DNA from: Notoacmeibacter ruber
Lineage (GTDB): Bacteria > Pseudomonadota > Alphaproteobacteria > Rhizobiales > Rhizobiaceae
Assembly: GCF_003668555.1 (NCBI RefSeq)
Contig: NZ_RCWN01000001.1
Coordinates: forward strand, 1,116,001 to 1,180,000
Direction of reading: 5' to 3'
DNA length: 64,000 bases
Positions 1 to 10,740 of the stretch are shown here, in pieces. The notes beneath the pieces are model-generated. The model saw nothing but the letters and a program-made list of their open reading frames with translations. It was not told the origin of the DNA and searched no databases. The position numbers and the translations under genes are program-made. Numbering within the stretch: position 1 is the stretch's first letter; every line of letters begins with the position of its first letter.

Positions 1-1213
1 CGATCGGAACACCGGAGATAACAGGGAGCGACTGACCGGACTGTTCGACAAGCCCCTCGCGCGTGGCGCGGACCGCAGCCATGGCGAGCGTGCCCACATC
101 CGCCCCGTGGTAGCGCGCCCGCTCGGACGCCTTGTCGACCAGGCGGCGTACGATCGCTTCCAGCCTTTCATGGCTCTCATGATGGATGTGATCGGCTTTT
201 GTCGCGGCGATCAACAACCGGTCGATCTTTCGTGAAAACAGGCCGGTCACGGCGTTGAAGCGACCCTGGCGGAAGCATTCGAGAATGCCTGTCAGCGCGC
301 GTTCCAGATCGGCAACGGCGTCCGCGCCGGCATTCATGGCCTGCATGGCGTCGATTAGAACGATCTGCCGGTCGAGCCGGGTAATATGTTCGCGGAAAAA
401 TGGGCGCACCACATGCGTTTTGTACGCCTCGTAGCGCCGCTCCATCATCGCTCTCAGCGAATTGCGGCCCCCCCCGGTTTCTGCCGGTAGAAGAGGCGCA
501 AAGGTCAGGGCCGGCGATCCCTCCAGGTCTCCCGGCATCAGGAAGCGACCCGGGGGCAGGGTGGAAAGCGCCAGTTCGTCGGTGCGGCAGGCCCTCAGAT
601 AATCCGTAAACAGGGCAGCAAGCTCACGGGCCTCGCTCTCGGAGGCTTCCTTCTGCGAATCAATCGTCTGCAGTCGAGAGAGAAACGGTTCGGCCAGCCT
701 GGCGCGGATCGGCAGCCTTGCCAGCTCTATCGCTTCGCGGCTGAAAGCCTCGAAATCCTTGCTGAGGAGCGGCAGATCGAGCAGCCATTCCCCTGGATAG
801 TCGACAATATCAAGCGCCAGGCGGCCTCCGGAAAAGAGGCGGCCCATGAAACTGCCGGCGTCGTAATCGATGGTCAGCCGCATTTCGGAAATAGCGCGGG
901 TCGACTCCGGCCAGACCCGGTCCTTGATTAGGGCCGCGACGTGATCTTCATACTGAAAACGCGGGACGGCATCATCCGGCTGCGGTTCCAGATAGGCGTG
1001 GCGGAGCCGTCCGGACTTCTGCGGCTCGAAGAGTGGCAGGCGGCCGCCATGCAGGAGGTTGTGGACGAGAGCAGTGATGAAGACGGTCTTGCCCGAGCGC
1101 GATAGACCCGTCACGCCGAGACGGAGTGTGGGATCGGCAAGGCCGCTTATGCGATCCATCACGGTGTCGACCGCTATGAGCGCCTCGTCGGCAATCCCTG
1201 TCATTCGCGCCAA
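1..1213 (-). CDS. YcjX-like P-loop ATPase (DUF463), C-terminus cut by window edge
   Basis: A P-loop NTPase of the YcjX/DUF463 family, role in the cell poorly known; enterobacterial homologues are stress-regulated and neighbour the membrane protein YcjF. Translated from the minus strand, it shows a Walker A of the form GLSRSGKTVF near residue 35 followed by TALVHNLL, then DYPGEWLLDLP and IDAMQAMNAG, all typical of the family. About 404 codons are visible; the family is usually near 460-490, so the last 60-90 residues lie beyond base 1. The best ribosome site (GAGAAGGA) fits a TTG start at 1213; an ATG three codons in (1204) is the alternative. It follows the sixA-like gene by about 75 bases on the same strand, so the two are probably co-transcribed. 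Confidence 0.88.
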   Translation of the reverse strand, partial: MARMTGIADEALIAVDTVMDRISGLADPTLRLGVTGLSRSGKTVFITALVHNLLHGGRLPLFEPQKSGRLRHAYLEPQPDDAVPRFQYEDHVAALIKDRVWPESTRAISEMRLTIDYDAGSFMGRLFSGGRLALDIVDYPGEWLLDLPLLSKDFEAFSREAIELARLPIRARLAEPFLSRLQTIDSQKEASESEARELAALFTDYLRACRTDELALSTLPPGRFLMPGDLEGSPALTFAPLLPAETGGGRNSLRAMMERRYEAYKTHVVRPFFREHITRLDRQIVLIDAMQAMNAGADAVADLERALTGILECFRQGRFNAVTGLFSRKIDRLLIAATKADHIHHESHERLEAIVRRLVDKASERARYHGADVGTLAMAAVRATREGLVEQSGQSLPVISGVPI

Positions 1214-1288
1214 GACATCGTCCTTCTCACCCGAAAATTCGTTGGAGACCTACATAGGGGCGGTGTCGGAATTTGAGAAGCGGAGCCG

Positions 1289-1807
1289 TTACGATCCGCA
1301 GAGATCCTGCGGCCGAAGAAACAGTTTCAGGAAGCCCTTGTCCGGTCGCGCGCTGTGGATCGGCCCGTCAAAATCGATGACGGCCAGACCGCAGGCCGCA
1401 AAGCCGGCACGGAGCGCCCGCCGCGCATCGGGCTCGCTTTCGCCGGAGAGGGCCAGAGCGACATCCTCCAGCATGGGGTTGTGCCCGATGACGAGCAGCG
1501 AACCGTCGCCCGCCGATTCCGTGATGAGGTCCGAATAGGTGCCGATGTCGGAGTGGTAGAGTTCGTCCGAAAAGGTTGCGCTATCGGTTTCGACTTCGAT
1601 CCCGGACGAGATTTCGCCCCAGGTCTGCCTTGCCCGCACCGCCGTGGAGCACAGGGTCCGGTCGGGCAGAAAATGCCGTTGCTTCATTGCTTTACCGACG
1701 CGGCGCGCATCGGTGACGCCGGCTGGCTCCAAGGGTCTGTCGAAATCTTTCATTCCCGGCTGCGGCCAGGCTGCAGCCGCATGGCGCAAGAGATAAAGTC
1801 TGCTCAT
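1289..1807 (-). CDS. sixA: SixA-type histidine phosphatase
   Basis: A small protein of the histidine phosphatase (phosphoglycerate-mutase-like) superfamily. The catalytic RHG-type motif appears as LYLLRHAAAAW near the N-terminus, with Arg and His as phospho-acceptor residues, and the second histidine lies in VIGHNPMLED. At 172 residues it matches SixA, which removes phosphate from phosphohistidine in phosphotransfer proteins; the target here is unknown. I start it at the ATG at 1807 (MSRLYLL) because a TTG six codons upstream would add residues not seen in the family; a GGGGG tract sits about 12 bases before the ATG. It is upstream of and probably co-transcribed with the YcjX-like gene, and divergent from dksA. 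Confidence 0.85.
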   Translation of the reverse strand: MSRLYLLRHAAAAWPQPGMKDFDRPLEPAGVTDARRVGKAMKQRHFLPDRTLCSTAVRARQTWGEISSGIEVETDSATFSDELYHSDIGTYSDLITESAGDGSLLVIGHNPMLEDVALALSGESEPDARRALRAGFAACGLAVIDFDGPIHSARPDKGFLKLFLRPQDLCGS

Positions 1808-2000
1808 TCGAGCGTCGGCCCCCAAATCAGTGGACTGCCAGCTAAGCGGAACGCCCCTTTCTGCGCAAGCAGACCATGGGCGGTCTTCGGGTGAAGGAAA
1901 AAGTCGAGGGGCTTTCTTTTAGCAAACCGCACTTGTGCCGAATCTTGGGTTCTCGTATACGGCAGTCTAGCTTCATGAAACGACACGCGGGGAGAGTCGT

Positions 2001-2432
2001 ATGCTTGATGCACTGGAAAAGGAATCGCTTCCAAACGATTACCGGCCCAGCGAAACAGAACCGTTCATGAATGAGCGTCAGAAAATCTATTTTCGCGCCA
2101 AGCTCATGAACTGGAAGAACGATATACTGCGAGAAGCTCGGGAGACCCTCGAGAATTTGCAGCAGGAAAACGCGAACCATGCCGACCTGGCCGATCGGGC
2201 GTCTTCCGAAACAGACCGTTCCATCGAATTGAGAGCGCGTGACCGTCAGCGCAAGCTGATCGCCAAGATCGATTCGGCGCTGCGCCGGATCGACGAGGGG
2301 ACCTACGGTTACTGCGAAGAAACCGGCGAACCGATTTCTCTGAAGCGACTGGATGCGCGACCCATCGCAACCCTCTCGATCGAGGCACAGGAACGCCACG
2401 AACGGCGTGAGAAGGTCTATCGGGACGACTGA
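2001..2432 (+). CDS. dksA: RNA polymerase-binding protein DksA, zinc-site-degenerate form
   Basis: A 143-residue DksA/TraR family protein that binds the RNA polymerase secondary channel and works with ppGpp in the stringent response. The coiled-coil region is followed by the C-terminal motif GYCEETGEPI and then RPIATLSIEAQERHE. In E. coli DksA these two stretches hold four zinc cysteines; here only the first cysteine is left, the others being Thr, Ser and Ala. Cysteine-poor DksA is common in alphaproteobacteria. The ATG at 2001 has a GGGGAGAG ribosome site a few bases upstream. A clear terminator follows at 2467-2497. Confidence 0.93.
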   Translation: MLDALEKESLPNDYRPSETEPFMNERQKIYFRAKLMNWKNDILREARETLENLQQENANHADLADRASSETDRSIELRARDRQRKLIAKIDSALRRIDEGTYGYCEETGEPISLKRLDARPIATLSIEAQERHERREKVYRDD

Positions 2433-2466
2433 CGGCTGAAATGCCAAGTCTCTATGATTTCGAAGA

Positions 2467-2497
2467 GGGCGTCGGTCCATGACCGATGCCCTTTTTC
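2467..2497 (+). terminator. Rho-independent terminator of dksA
   Basis: An 11-pair stem (GGGCGTCGGTC paired with GACCGATGCCC, one G-U pair) with a three-base loop CAT is followed directly by TTTTTCTCTTT. It lies 35 bases after the dksA stop. Confidence 0.85.
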
Positions 2498-2547
2498 TCT
2501 TTCGCCGTGCGCAACGTCGTCAGGCCACGTGACGCTGCGACTTTGCT

Positions 2548-5241
2548 ATGGCAAAGAGGATGGATCGGGATTCGCCATCCGGTTTTGATCCGAATGGCCG
2601 AAGCGGGGAAGGCGGCGTGACGGCCAAGCAGCAAGCGGCAACGGAGCGGTTTTATCCAACGCCCATGATCGACGAGACGATGCAGCCCGGCCCGGTGGCA
2701 AGGCTGCTGATTTTCGCTGCGGTGCTTACCGCAGCCTCTGTCGCCTTTTTTCTCTTCCGCGAACAATTGGAGGAGCCGGTTCTTCTGGCGTTTCTCGGCC
2801 TTCTGGCGATGATCGGCGTCGGCTATCTTTTTGCCACCGTGGTCGGAATCGTGAAGATTGCGCCGCGTTCCGCCAGCGACGAACTGTCCCGCGCCTTCGT
2901 CGATACGATGGAGCATGGGCTGATCGTCGCCGATGGAAGGGGCCGGATCATCTATGCCAATCGTGCTTGGGCCGCGCTGACAGGGGCGGTTGACGCCAAG
3001 GACATTCGTACGCCGCGTGCGCTGCTTGGCGACGAGCCCAATGCCGGTCCCACGGTGGCTCGTCTGGAGAAGGTCCTTTCCGATGGCAAGTCCGGGGAAG
3101 GGGAGTTCCGCCTTGCTACTGCCATCGCCGCGGGTGCCGAACCTGTCCCGCACTGGTATCGGCTGCGGGCGCGAACCTTCCAGGTGCCGGGTCAGCGCAA
3201 GCCTGCCAGCGCATGGCAGTTGATGGATATCACAGACGAGCGGGCCGAACAGGAACGCTTCTTTCAGGAATTGCAGCACGCGATCGATCATCTCGACCAC
3301 GCGCCTGCGGGCTATTTTTCGACAGATACCGACGGCCGACTCACTTACGTCAATGCCACGCTCGCCGAATGGCTTGGCTTTGATCTCGGAACCTTCCTGC
3401 CGGGCCAGGTCTCTCTGGCGACGATCGTGGCCGGAGACGGCATGGCGCAGATTCGCTCGGTCCGCGCACCGGCAGGTAATACGCGGGATGCCGTCCTCGA
3501 TCTGGATCTCGCCACAGTGGACGGCGCAGCCTTGCCCGTCCGGTTGATGCATCGCGTCACCACCAACCGGGACGGCTCGGTCTCAAGTGCACGCACCATT
3601 GTGCTGAACCGCACCTTTGCACACGATGTGACGGCCAACACGGGCGCGGCGGAAGCGCGCTTTACCCGATTCTTCAATTCGACGCCGATGGCGATTGCAT
3701 CGGTTGACGATTCGGGACGCATCGTCCGCACCAATGCTCCTTTCCTCAGCCTCTTTGCAGGCCTTGTCGACCAGGCCGCGCTCGATCGGGACGTCTCGTT
3801 CGAAACGGTCATTGCAGACGATGACGTGCCGGCCTTCCGCAAGGCGTTGGAACTGGCCCGCGAAGGACAGGCCGATATCGCGCCGCTCGAAGCCTCCATG
3901 CCGAACGCGTCCGATCGCCAGCTTCGCTGTTACATTCATGCGGTGGTTGATGCCGGTACAGCCGAGGGCGAGGAAGAGGCCCGGCGCGAAGTTGCCATCG
4001 TCTACGCCGTGGAGACAACGGAACAGAAGGCTCTTGAGCAGCAGATGCTGCAGAGCCAGAAAATGCAGGCGGTGGGCCAGCTTGCCGGCGGCATCGCCCA
4101 CGACTTCAACAACGTTCTAACTGCCATCATCATGGCGACCGATCTGCTGCTGATCGACCATCGGCCAACCGATCCGTCCTTCCAGGACATCATGAACATC
4201 AAGCAGAATGCCAATCGTGCTGCCTCGCTTGTTCGGCAGTTGCTGGCCTTCTCGCGCCGACAGACATTGCGGCCGGAGGTTCTTGATCTGACGGACGTCA
4301 TGGCGGATCTGCGTATGCTGCTGACCCGCCTTGCCGGCACGAAGGTGAACGTGAAGGTCGAGCATGGCCGCGATCTGTGGCGCGTCTTCGCCGATCTCGG
4401 ACAGTTCGAGCAGGTCATCGTCAATCTGGTCGTCAATGCGCGCGACGCCATGCCGGAGGGCGGCACGGTCACGGTCCGCACGCGCAATATCTCCGAGCCG
4501 GAGAGCCGCGCCTTCGATTATCGCGAGCTGGAACCTGCGGACTACGTCGCGATCGAGGTGCAGGATACGGGCACCGGGATTGCGCCCGACGTCATCAAGA
4601 AGATCTTCGAGCCCTTCTTCACCACCAAGGAGGTCGGCAAGGGCACGGGCCTCGGCCTTTCGATGGTCTACGGCTTCGTCAAGCAGTCGGGCGGCTTCAT
4701 CTATGCCGATTCGGAAGAGGGAGACGGCACGACATTCCGCATCTTCCTGCCGCGCTATGTACCGGCCGCCGTCGCAGATATCGCCGAGAGCGATGTGCCG
4801 CATACCGCTGCCGAGACGCCCGCACCCGCCAAGGCCGAAGCGCAGTCGCAGCGCGAAGATCTGACAGGAACCGCGACAGTCCTTCTTGTGGAAGACGAAG
4901 ACGCGGTCCGCATCGGTAATGTGAGAGCTCTGTCGACCCGCGGTTACGATGTCCACGAGGCTTCAACAGGTGTCGAGGCTCTTGAAATCTTCGACGAACT
5001 CGACGGCCAGGTCGATATCGTGGTGTCCGACGTGGTTATGCCGGAGATGGACGGGCCGACGCTGTTGCGCGAACTGCGCAAGCGCAACGACACCGTCAAG
5101 TTCATCTTCGTCTCCGGCTACGCCGAAGAAGCCTTCGCCAAGAACCTTCCCGAAGACGCCGCTTTCGGATTCCTGGCCAAGCCCTTCTCGCTGAAGCAGC
5201 TCGCCGCAACCGTCAAGGAAATGCTCGAGAAAGACGATTGA
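2548..5241 (+). CDS. cckA: Hybrid sensor histidine kinase CckA
   Basis: An 897-residue membrane-bound hybrid kinase at the head of the alphaproteobacterial cell-cycle phosphorelay, passing phosphate through ChpT to CtrA and CpdR. Two membrane segments lie at about residues 51-70 and 77-102, then several PAS-like regions (about 110-490), a DHp domain with the phospho-histidine at residue 518 (GGIAHDFNN), an HATPase domain with DTGTGI and the [11 protein letters not shown] lid, and a receiver domain ending the protein with phospho-aspartate at 828 ([12 protein letters not shown]). The FNNVLTAI signature and the adjacent recA are typical of rhizobial cckA. No good ribosome site precedes the ATG at 2548; a GTG at 2617 after GGGGAAGG is a possible alternative start. 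Confidence 0.93.
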   Translation: MAKRMDRDSPSGFDPNGRSGEGGVTAKQQAATERFYPTPMIDETMQPGPVARLLIFAAVLTAASVAFFLFREQLEEPVLLAFLGLLAMIGVGYLFATVVGIVKIAPRSASDELSRAFVDTMEHGLIVADGRGRIIYANRAWAALTGAVDAKDIRTPRALLGDEPNAGPTVARLEKVLSDGKSGEGEFRLATAIAAGAEPVPHWYRLRARTFQVPGQRKPASAWQLMDITDERAEQERFFQELQHAIDHLDHAPAGYFSTDTDGRLTYVNATLAEWLGFDLGTFLPGQVSLATIVAGDGMAQIRSVRAPAGNTRDAVLDLDLATVDGAALPVRLMHRVTTNRDGSVSSARTIVLNRTFAHDVTANTGAAEARFTRFFNSTPMAIASVDDSGRIVRTNAPFLSLFAGLVDQAALDRDVSFETVIADDDVPAFRKALELAREGQADIAPLEASMPNASDRQLRCYIHAVVDAGTAEGEEEARREVAIVYAVETTEQKALEQQMLQSQKMQAVGQLAGGIAHDFNNVLTAIIMATDLLLIDHRPTDPSFQDIMNIKQNANRAASLVRQLLAFSRRQTLRPEVLDLTDVMADLRMLLTRLAGTKVNVKVEHGRDLWRVFADLGQFEQVIVNLVVNARDAMPEGGTVTVRTRNISEPESRAFDYRELEPADYVAIEVQDTGTGIAPDVIKKIFEPFFTTKEVGKGTGLGLSMVYGFVKQSGGFIYADSEEGDGTTFRIFLPRYVPAAVADIAESDVPHTAAETPAPAKAEAQSQREDLTGTATVLLVEDEDAVRIGNVRALSTRGYDVHEASTGVEALEIFDELDGQVDIVVSDVVMPEMDGPTLLRELRKRNDTVKFIFVSGYAEEAFAKNLPEDAAFGFLAKPFSLKQLAATVKEMLEKDD

Positions 5242-5246
5242 CGCTG

Positions 5247-5261
5247 GAACGACAGGAGAAC
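5247..5261 (+). promoter_or_regulatory. LexA (SOS) box upstream of recA
   Basis: The sequence GAAC-GACAGGA-GAAC is an exact GAAC-N7-GAAC direct repeat (GTTC-N7-GTTC on the other strand), the known LexA operator of alphaproteobacteria. It begins six bases after the cckA stop and 124 bases before the recA start. Confidence 0.85.
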
Positions 5262-5300
5262 AAAAAATAATTCTCCTACGAAAACAGTGTCTTAATGACC

Positions 5301-5329
5301 TTGAAAAAAGAGAACAAAAAGGATACAGA
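5301..5329 (+). promoter_or_regulatory. Candidate recA promoter
   Basis: TTGAAA at 5301-5306 and TACAGA at 5324-5329 with a 17-base spacer form a plausible sigma-70 promoter in an A-rich stretch between the SOS box and recA. The -10 match is weak, and the SOS box would sit about 40 bases before the -35, so the true start could be further upstream. Confidence 0.4.
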
Positions 5330-5384
5330 TAAGTATAGGACAGCCTGATAGGCGGGCTAACGAAGCAAGGGCACGGGTGTTAAA

Positions 5385-6467
5385 ATGGCGCAGAATTCGT
5401 TGCGATTGGTCGAGGACAAGACTGTGGACAAATCGAAGGCGCTGGACGCGGCCCTTTCTCAAATCGAGCGTTCATTCGGCAAGGGCTCCATCATGCGGCT
5501 CGGCCAGAATGAACAGGTGGTTGAAATCGAGACAGTGTCGACCGGCTCGCTCAGCCTCGACATTGCGCTTGGTATTGGCGGGCTTCCAAAAGGCCGCATT
5601 ATCGAGATTTATGGCCCAGAAAGTTCGGGCAAGACCACGATGGCGTTGCAGACGATCGCCGAAGCCCAGAAGAGCGGGGGCATTTGTGCCTTCGTCGATG
5701 CGGAACATGCGCTCGATCCGGTTTATGCACGCAAGCTTGGTGTGGCACTTGAGGATCTGCTGATTTCTCAGCCCGATACAGGCGAGCAGGCGTTGGAGAT
5801 TGCCGATACGCTGGTCCGCTCTGGGGCGATTGATGTTCTGGTGGTCGATTCGGTCGCCGCGCTCACGCCGCGCGCCGAAATCGAAGGTGAAATGGGCGAT
5901 TCTCTGCCTGGCATGCAGGCGCGTCTGATGTCTCAGGCGCTTCGCAAGCTGACAGCGTCGATTTCGCGCTCCAACACCATGGTGATCTTCATCAACCAGA
6001 TCCGCATGAAGATCGGTGTCATGTTCGGCTCGCCCGAAACGACAACGGGCGGCAATGCTCTCAAATTCTATTCGTCGGTCCGTCTCGACATTCGCCGCAT
6101 TGGTGCGGTGAAGGATCGTGACGAGGTTGTCGGCAACCAGACGCGGATCAAGGTGGTCAAGAACAAGATGGCCCCGCCGTTCAAGCAGGTCGAGTTCGAC
6201 ATCATGTATGGCGAGGGAGTCTCCAAGACCGGTGAGTTGATCGATCTCGGGGTCAAGGCCGGCATTGTCGAGAAGAGCGGATCGTGGTTCTCGTATAACT
6301 CTCAGCGTCTCGGACAGGGAAGGGAGAACGCCAAGGAGTTCCTTCGGACCAATCGGGAGATTGCCGACGAGATCGAAATGGCGCTTCGCCAGAATGCGGG
6401 CCTGATTGCCGACGGCCTTCTGGCCGATCAGGGCGGCGACGATCTGGATGAAGCCTCCGAAAGCTGA
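5385..6467 (+). CDS. recA: Recombinase RecA
   Basis: A 360-residue RecA, the ATP-dependent strand-exchange protein of homologous recombination and co-protease for LexA. Walker A GPESSGKT lies at residues 77-84, and [12 protein letters not shown], the L1 region (MSQALRKLT) and the L2 region ([15 protein letters not shown]) follow. Length and an acidic C-terminal tail (DDLDEASES) are standard. The ATG at 5385 fits the family N-terminus [20 protein letters not shown]. It has its own SOS operator and terminator, so it is likely transcribed alone. Confidence 0.98.
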   Translation: MAQNSLRLVEDKTVDKSKALDAALSQIERSFGKGSIMRLGQNEQVVEIETVSTGSLSLDIALGIGGLPKGRIIEIYGPESSGKTTMALQTIAEAQKSGGICAFVDAEHALDPVYARKLGVALEDLLISQPDTGEQALEIADTLVRSGAIDVLVVDSVAALTPRAEIEGEMGDSLPGMQARLMSQALRKLTASISRSNTMVIFINQIRMKIGVMFGSPETTTGGNALKFYSSVRLDIRRIGAVKDRDEVVGNQTRIKVVKNKMAPPFKQVEFDIMYGEGVSKTGELIDLGVKAGIVEKSGSWFSYNSQRLGQGRENAKEFLRTNREIADEIEMALRQNAGLIADGLLADQGGDDLDEASES

Positions 6468-6497
6468 GGCCCTTCGCCTTTAGCGCCATGGCTGACG

Positions 6498-6535
6498 AAA
6501 GGCCCGTTCTCATGAGCGGGCCTTTTCGGTTTTAC
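6498..6535 (+). terminator. Rho-independent terminator of recA
   Basis: AAAGGCCCG at 6498-6506 pairs with CGGGCCTTT at 6516-6524 around a nine-base loop; the transcript continues TTTTCGGTTTT. It follows the recA stop by about 30 bases. Confidence 0.88.
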
Positions 6536-6664
6536 CCATTGATTCGCCGCCCACTTTGCCTGCGGATGCGGATCGCCGTGGACAGGCACCGGCTCTCCGT
6601 CTAGAACGCCGCTAATCCATAATCCTGCCGGCCTCGCCGGCGCCAGAACCGAGGATAGCATCGC

Positions 6665-9322
6665 ATGAGCGGCGTCAATGAAATCCGGTCCACCTTTCTG
6701 GATTTCTTCGAGAAGAATGGCCATCAGAAAGTGGTGTCGGCACCGCTCGTTCCGCGCAATGATCCGACCCTGATGTTCGTCAATGCCGGTATGGTGCCGT
6801 TCAAGAACGTCTTCACCGGTCTCGAACAGCGTCCCTATTCAACGGCGGCCTCGTCGCAAAAATGCGTACGAGCAGGCGGCAAGCACAACGATCTCGACAA
6901 TGTGGGCTATACGGCACGCCACCACACCTTTTTCGAGATGCTCGGCAATTTTTCCTTTGGCGATTATTTCAAGGAGCGGGCCATCGAACTGGCCTGGACC
7001 CTGATCACGAAGGAATATGGCTTGCCTGCGGATCGTCTTCTGGTCACGATCTACCACGATGACGAGGAAGCTGCCGGCCACTGGAAGAAGATCGCCGGTC
7101 TTTCCGATGATCGGATCATCCGCATCGCGACCTCCGACAATTTCTGGTCGATGGGCGATACCGGCCCCTGTGGGCCGTGCTCTGAGATATTCTTCGATCA
7201 TGGCGAAGGCATTCCGGGCGGTCCTCCCGGAAGCCCGGACGAGGATGGCGATCGCTTCATCGAGATCTGGAATCTCGTCTTCATGCAGTTCGACCAGATC
7301 GAACCGGGAAACCGCATTCCGCTGCCGCGTCCCTCGATCGATACCGGCATGGGGCTGGAGAGGATTTCGGCCGTTCTGCAGGGCGTTCACGACAATTACG
7401 AGATCGACCTCTTTCGCGCCCTCATCGGTGCGTCGGCACAGTTGACGGGCGTCGATCCGGATGGCCCCCAGAAGGCGAGCCACAAGGTCATTGCCGACCA
7501 TTTGCGGGCTTCGGCCTTTCTTGTTGCCGATGGCGTGCTGCCTTCCAATGAGGGGCGGGGCTACGTGCTGAGGCGGATCATGAGGCGTGCCATGCGCCAC
7601 GCGCAGCTTCTCGGCGCGCAGGATCCTCTGATGCACCGTCTGGTGCCGGCCCTTGTCCGAGAAATGGGGCAGGCCTTCCCGGAGCTGGTTCGTGCTGAAG
7701 CCTTGATTTCGGAGACGCTGAAGCTTGAGGAAACACGCTTTCGCACGACCTTGAGCCGCGGACTCGGTCTTCTGGAAGATGCAAGCGCTGCTCTCGGCAG
7801 CGGTGACGTCCTTGCCGGAGAGACGGCTTTCAAACTGTATGACACATATGGCTTCCCTCTCGATCTCACGCAGGACGCGCTTCGGCAGCGCGGTGTCGGC
7901 GTCGACCTCGAAGGTTTCAACGCAGCCATGGAGCGCCAGAAAGCGGAAGCGCGCGCGGCATGGTCGGGTTCGGGTGAGGCTGCCGACGATCAGATATGGT
8001 TCCGCATTCGCGACGAACTGGGTGCCACGGAATTTCTTGGATATGAGACCGAGCAGGCCGAAGGCGCTGTCTTGAGGATTGTCCGCGACGGGCAGGAGGT
8101 CGAAAGCCTGTCTGCCGGCGAAAGCGGCTTTCTGATCCTCAATCAGACCCCTTTTTACGGAGAATCCGGTGGCCAGGTTGGCGATACCGGCCGCGTGTCC
8201 GGCGAAGGCGTGCGCGCCAGCGTGAACAACACGCAAAAGCATGCTGATGGGCTGTTCGTCCACGCCGTGACGGTGGAGGAGGGCGCTCTGAAGCCCGACA
8301 TGCCGCTGGAGTTGAGGGTGGACGGTGCGCGCCGCGCCGCAATCCGCCGAAACCACTCCGCGACCCATCTGTTGCACGAAGCGCTGCGTCAGACATTGGG
8401 CACCCATGTCGCGCAGAAAGGCTCGCTGGTGGCGCCCGATCGACTCAGGTTCGACTTCTCTCACCAGAAGCCGATCGATGAGGACGAATTGCACACGATT
8501 GAGCAGGTGGCCAATTCTGTTGTCGACCAGAACAGCTCGGTTTCGACCCGTCTCATGGCTGTTGATGACGCGATAGAGTCGGGTGCAATGGCATTGTTCG
8601 GCGAGAAATATGGCGATGAGGTCCGCGTCGTTTCCATGGGTGATCCTGCGGAAGAGGGGGGCAAGGCATGGTCTGTCGAGCTCTGTGGCGGAACGCATGT
8701 AAAGGCGACCGGTGATATCGGCTTGGTTCGCATCGTTTCGGAAGGTGCGGTCTCCTCAGGCGTCCGGCGTATCGAAGCGCTGACGGGCGAGGCGGCCCGT
8801 GACTATCTGCGACAGCAGGAGCACCGCTTGCGGCAGATTGCGGGGGCTTTGAAGACATCTCCCTCGGAAGCTCTTGAGCGTCTGAACGCTATCCTTGAGG
8901 ATCGGCGCAGGATGGAGCGTGAACTGACCGAAGCGAGACGCAAGCTCGCTCTCGGCGGCGGCGGGGCCACCTCCTCGGACGCCGGCACGGAAACGATCGG
9001 CGATACGGCGTTTCTTGGCCGCATACTCGATGGTGTTTCTCCGAAGGATCTGAAACCCCTCGTCGATGAGGCCAAGCAATCTCTGGGTTCAGGCGTGGTC
9101 ACCTTTGTTGGCCGCGGCGAGGATGGCAAGGCATCGGTGGTCGTTGGCGTGACAGCCGATCTCACCGAGAGGGTCGACGCGGTCTCTCTCGTTCGCGAGG
9201 CTTCCGCGGCTCTTGGCGGAAAAGGCGGCGGTGGCCGCGCTGACATGGCACAGGCGGGTGGACCGGACGCCGGAAAGGCCGAAGAGGCTCTGGAGGCGGT
9301 CCGCGCCGTGCTGCGGAGCTAG
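6665..9322 (+). CDS. alaS: Alanyl-tRNA synthetase
   Basis: An 885-residue class II synthetase that charges tRNA-Ala. The N-terminal catalytic core has [15 protein letters not shown] and the motif 3 region GMGLERI; the editing domain has the zinc/active-site motif NHSATHLLH near residues 561-569 and [10 protein letters not shown] near 673; a C-terminal DHHA1-type region ([16 protein letters not shown]) ends the protein. All expected parts are present at normal length. It lies 197 bases after recA, beyond that gene's terminator, and ends 19 bases before the convergent dinB stop. recA-alaS adjacency is common in the Rhizobiales. Confidence 0.98.
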   Translation: MSGVNEIRSTFLDFFEKNGHQKVVSAPLVPRNDPTLMFVNAGMVPFKNVFTGLEQRPYSTAASSQKCVRAGGKHNDLDNVGYTARHHTFFEMLGNFSFGDYFKERAIELAWTLITKEYGLPADRLLVTIYHDDEEAAGHWKKIAGLSDDRIIRIATSDNFWSMGDTGPCGPCSEIFFDHGEGIPGGPPGSPDEDGDRFIEIWNLVFMQFDQIEPGNRIPLPRPSIDTGMGLERISAVLQGVHDNYEIDLFRALIGASAQLTGVDPDGPQKASHKVIADHLRASAFLVADGVLPSNEGRGYVLRRIMRRAMRHAQLLGAQDPLMHRLVPALVREMGQAFPELVRAEALISETLKLEETRFRTTLSRGLGLLEDASAALGSGDVLAGETAFKLYDTYGFPLDLTQDALRQRGVGVDLEGFNAAMERQKAEARAAWSGSGEAADDQIWFRIRDELGATEFLGYETEQAEGAVLRIVRDGQEVESLSAGESGFLILNQTPFYGESGGQVGDTGRVSGEGVRASVNNTQKHADGLFVHAVTVEEGALKPDMPLELRVDGARRAAIRRNHSATHLLHEALRQTLGTHVAQKGSLVAPDRLRFDFSHQKPIDEDELHTIEQVANSVVDQNSSVSTRLMAVDDAIESGAMALFGEKYGDEVRVVSMGDPAEEGGKAWSVELCGGTHVKATGDIGLVRIVSEGAVSSGVRRIEALTGEAARDYLRQQEHRLRQIAGALKTSPSEALERLNAILEDRRRMERELTEARRKLALGGGGATSSDAGTETIGDTAFLGRILDGVSPKDLKPLVDEAKQSLGSGVVTFVGRGEDGKASVVVGVTADLTERVDAVSLVREASAALGGKGGGGRADMAQAGGPDAGKAEEALEAVRAVLRS

Positions 9323-9341
9323 GTCCCTAGGTCCGCTCTAC

Positions 9342-10664
9342 CTACTCGCCGGTCTCGTCATCCTCTTTCGGGGCGAAATTGGCGCCTCGGGAGATTTTGT
9401 GGCCGAAGGTGTAGCCGGTCTCGACCACGGCTCCACCGAACCGCCGTCGGAGTGTGTCGATCGTCTCTTCCGCTCGGGCGATGCGTTCGGCGCGAGGATC
9501 GACCAGATCGGGTGGGTCCGCATAAGTGTCGCTGATCAATTCCGCTACCCCGACGCCGATAAGACGAAAGGCTGTGCCGTCCGCCTCCCTTCGAAGCATG
9601 TCGAGCGCGGTATCGAAGATTCGTCCGGGTCGGCGGGTCGGATCGGCCAGTGTGCGATTGCGCGTTCGGCCGCGAAAGTCGGCGGTTTTGAGTTTGAGCA
9701 CGACCGTCTGGCCGGCCAGCGCTTCCTCTTTGAGCTTGGCCGCAATTTTCTCCGACAGGCTGCGGAGGATCGGCACGAGTTCTTCGAGGGCCGAAATATC
9801 ACTATTGAACGTCGTCTCGGACGAGAGGCTTTTGCGCTGCGTATCGGGCACAACCTTTCGGTCATCGCGGCCTTGCGAAAGCGCTTTCAATCGAACGCCT
9901 CCGCTGCCGTAGCGGCGAAGAAGCGTCTCTTCGCTCACTGCCTGAAGATCGCGCACATGTTCGATACCGTCCCGCCGGAGGGTCGCCTGGAACGCGGGGC
10001 CTACGCCCGGTAGCCGACCGACCGATTGGCCGGCCAGAAACTCCAGCGTCTCGCTCCTGCCGATAACCGAATAGCCACGGGGTTTGTCCAGATCGGAGGC
10101 CATCTTGGCCAGAAACTTATTGTGTGACAGGCCGACCGAAACGGTGATGCCGATATCGGCCTGTACGCGGTTGGCGAATGTGGCGAGCACATAGGCCGGC
10201 GGCGCGCCGTGTAGCCGTTCGGTCCCGGCAAGATCGAGAAATGCCTCATCGATCGAGACGGGCTGAACAAGAGGCGTCAGGTCTCGCATCATGGCGCGAA
10301 TCTCCCGACCGACAGCCGCATATTTTGCCATGTCGGGTCGTACGACTGTGGCGTTGGGGCAGAGTTTCAGGGCCTTGAACATCGGCATGGCCGAACGGAC
10401 ACCAGAGATACGCGCCTGATAGCAAGCGGTGGTGACCACACCGCGCTTGCCTCCGCCGACAATGACCGGCACGCCGGCGAGCTCCGGCCGATCCCGCTTC
10501 TCGATCGAGGCGTAGAACGCATCGCAATCGACGTGGACCAGACTAAGCGTGCCGAGTTCGGGGTGACGCAGTAGGCGGGGCGACCCGCAGTGCGGGCATC
10601 GGCGCGTCTCAGATGTCTGCGTGCGAAGACAATCGCGGCATAGCCCTTTAGAGATATCGAGCAT
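9342..10664 (-). CDS. dinB: DNA polymerase IV with N-terminal zinc ribbon
   Basis: A 440-residue Y-family translesion polymerase. The catalytic acidic residues lie in [10 protein letters not shown] (Asp46) and in [10 protein letters not shown], with the helix-hairpin-helix [12 protein letters not shown] and a C-terminal little-finger domain. Before the polymerase core is a short module with Cys9-x2-Cys12 and Cys23-x2-Cys26 that looks like a zinc ribbon; this extension is seen in a rhizobial DinB subgroup and not in the E. coli enzyme. No SOS box is visible just upstream. It is the third gene of a minus-strand run after DUF3572 and the HAD protein, with a 76-base gap, and may be co-transcribed with them. 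Confidence 0.95.
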   Translation of the reverse strand: MLDISKGLCRDCLRTQTSETRRCPHCGSPRLLRHPELGTLSLVHVDCDAFYASIEKRDRPELAGVPVIVGGGKRGVVTTACYQARISGVRSAMPMFKALKLCPNATVVRPDMAKYAAVGREIRAMMRDLTPLVQPVSIDEAFLDLAGTERLHGAPPAYVLATFANRVQADIGITVSVGLSHNKFLAKMASDLDKPRGYSVIGRSETLEFLAGQSVGRLPGVGPAFQATLRRDGIEHVRDLQAVSEETLLRRYGSGGVRLKALSQGRDDRKVVPDTQRKSLSSETTFNSDISALEELVPILRSLSEKIAAKLKEEALAGQTVVLKLKTADFRGRTRNRTLADPTRRPGRIFDTALDMLRREADGTAFRLIGVGVAELISDTYADPPDLVDPRAERIARAEETIDTLRRRFGGAVVETGYTFGHKISRGANFAPKEDDETGE

Positions 10665-10740
10665 TATCGTCAGCGATCGCCTGTGAATACCGGCTTCAGA
10701 TTAGCGCTGTGATGCTGTGAGACGCAATCGGTCTCGCCGA

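Noticed and set aside
6839..8698. Open frame of 619 codons antisense to alaS
   Set aside because: Spurious frame produced by high G+C codon bias; no family motif, and it lies wholly inside a clear alaS.
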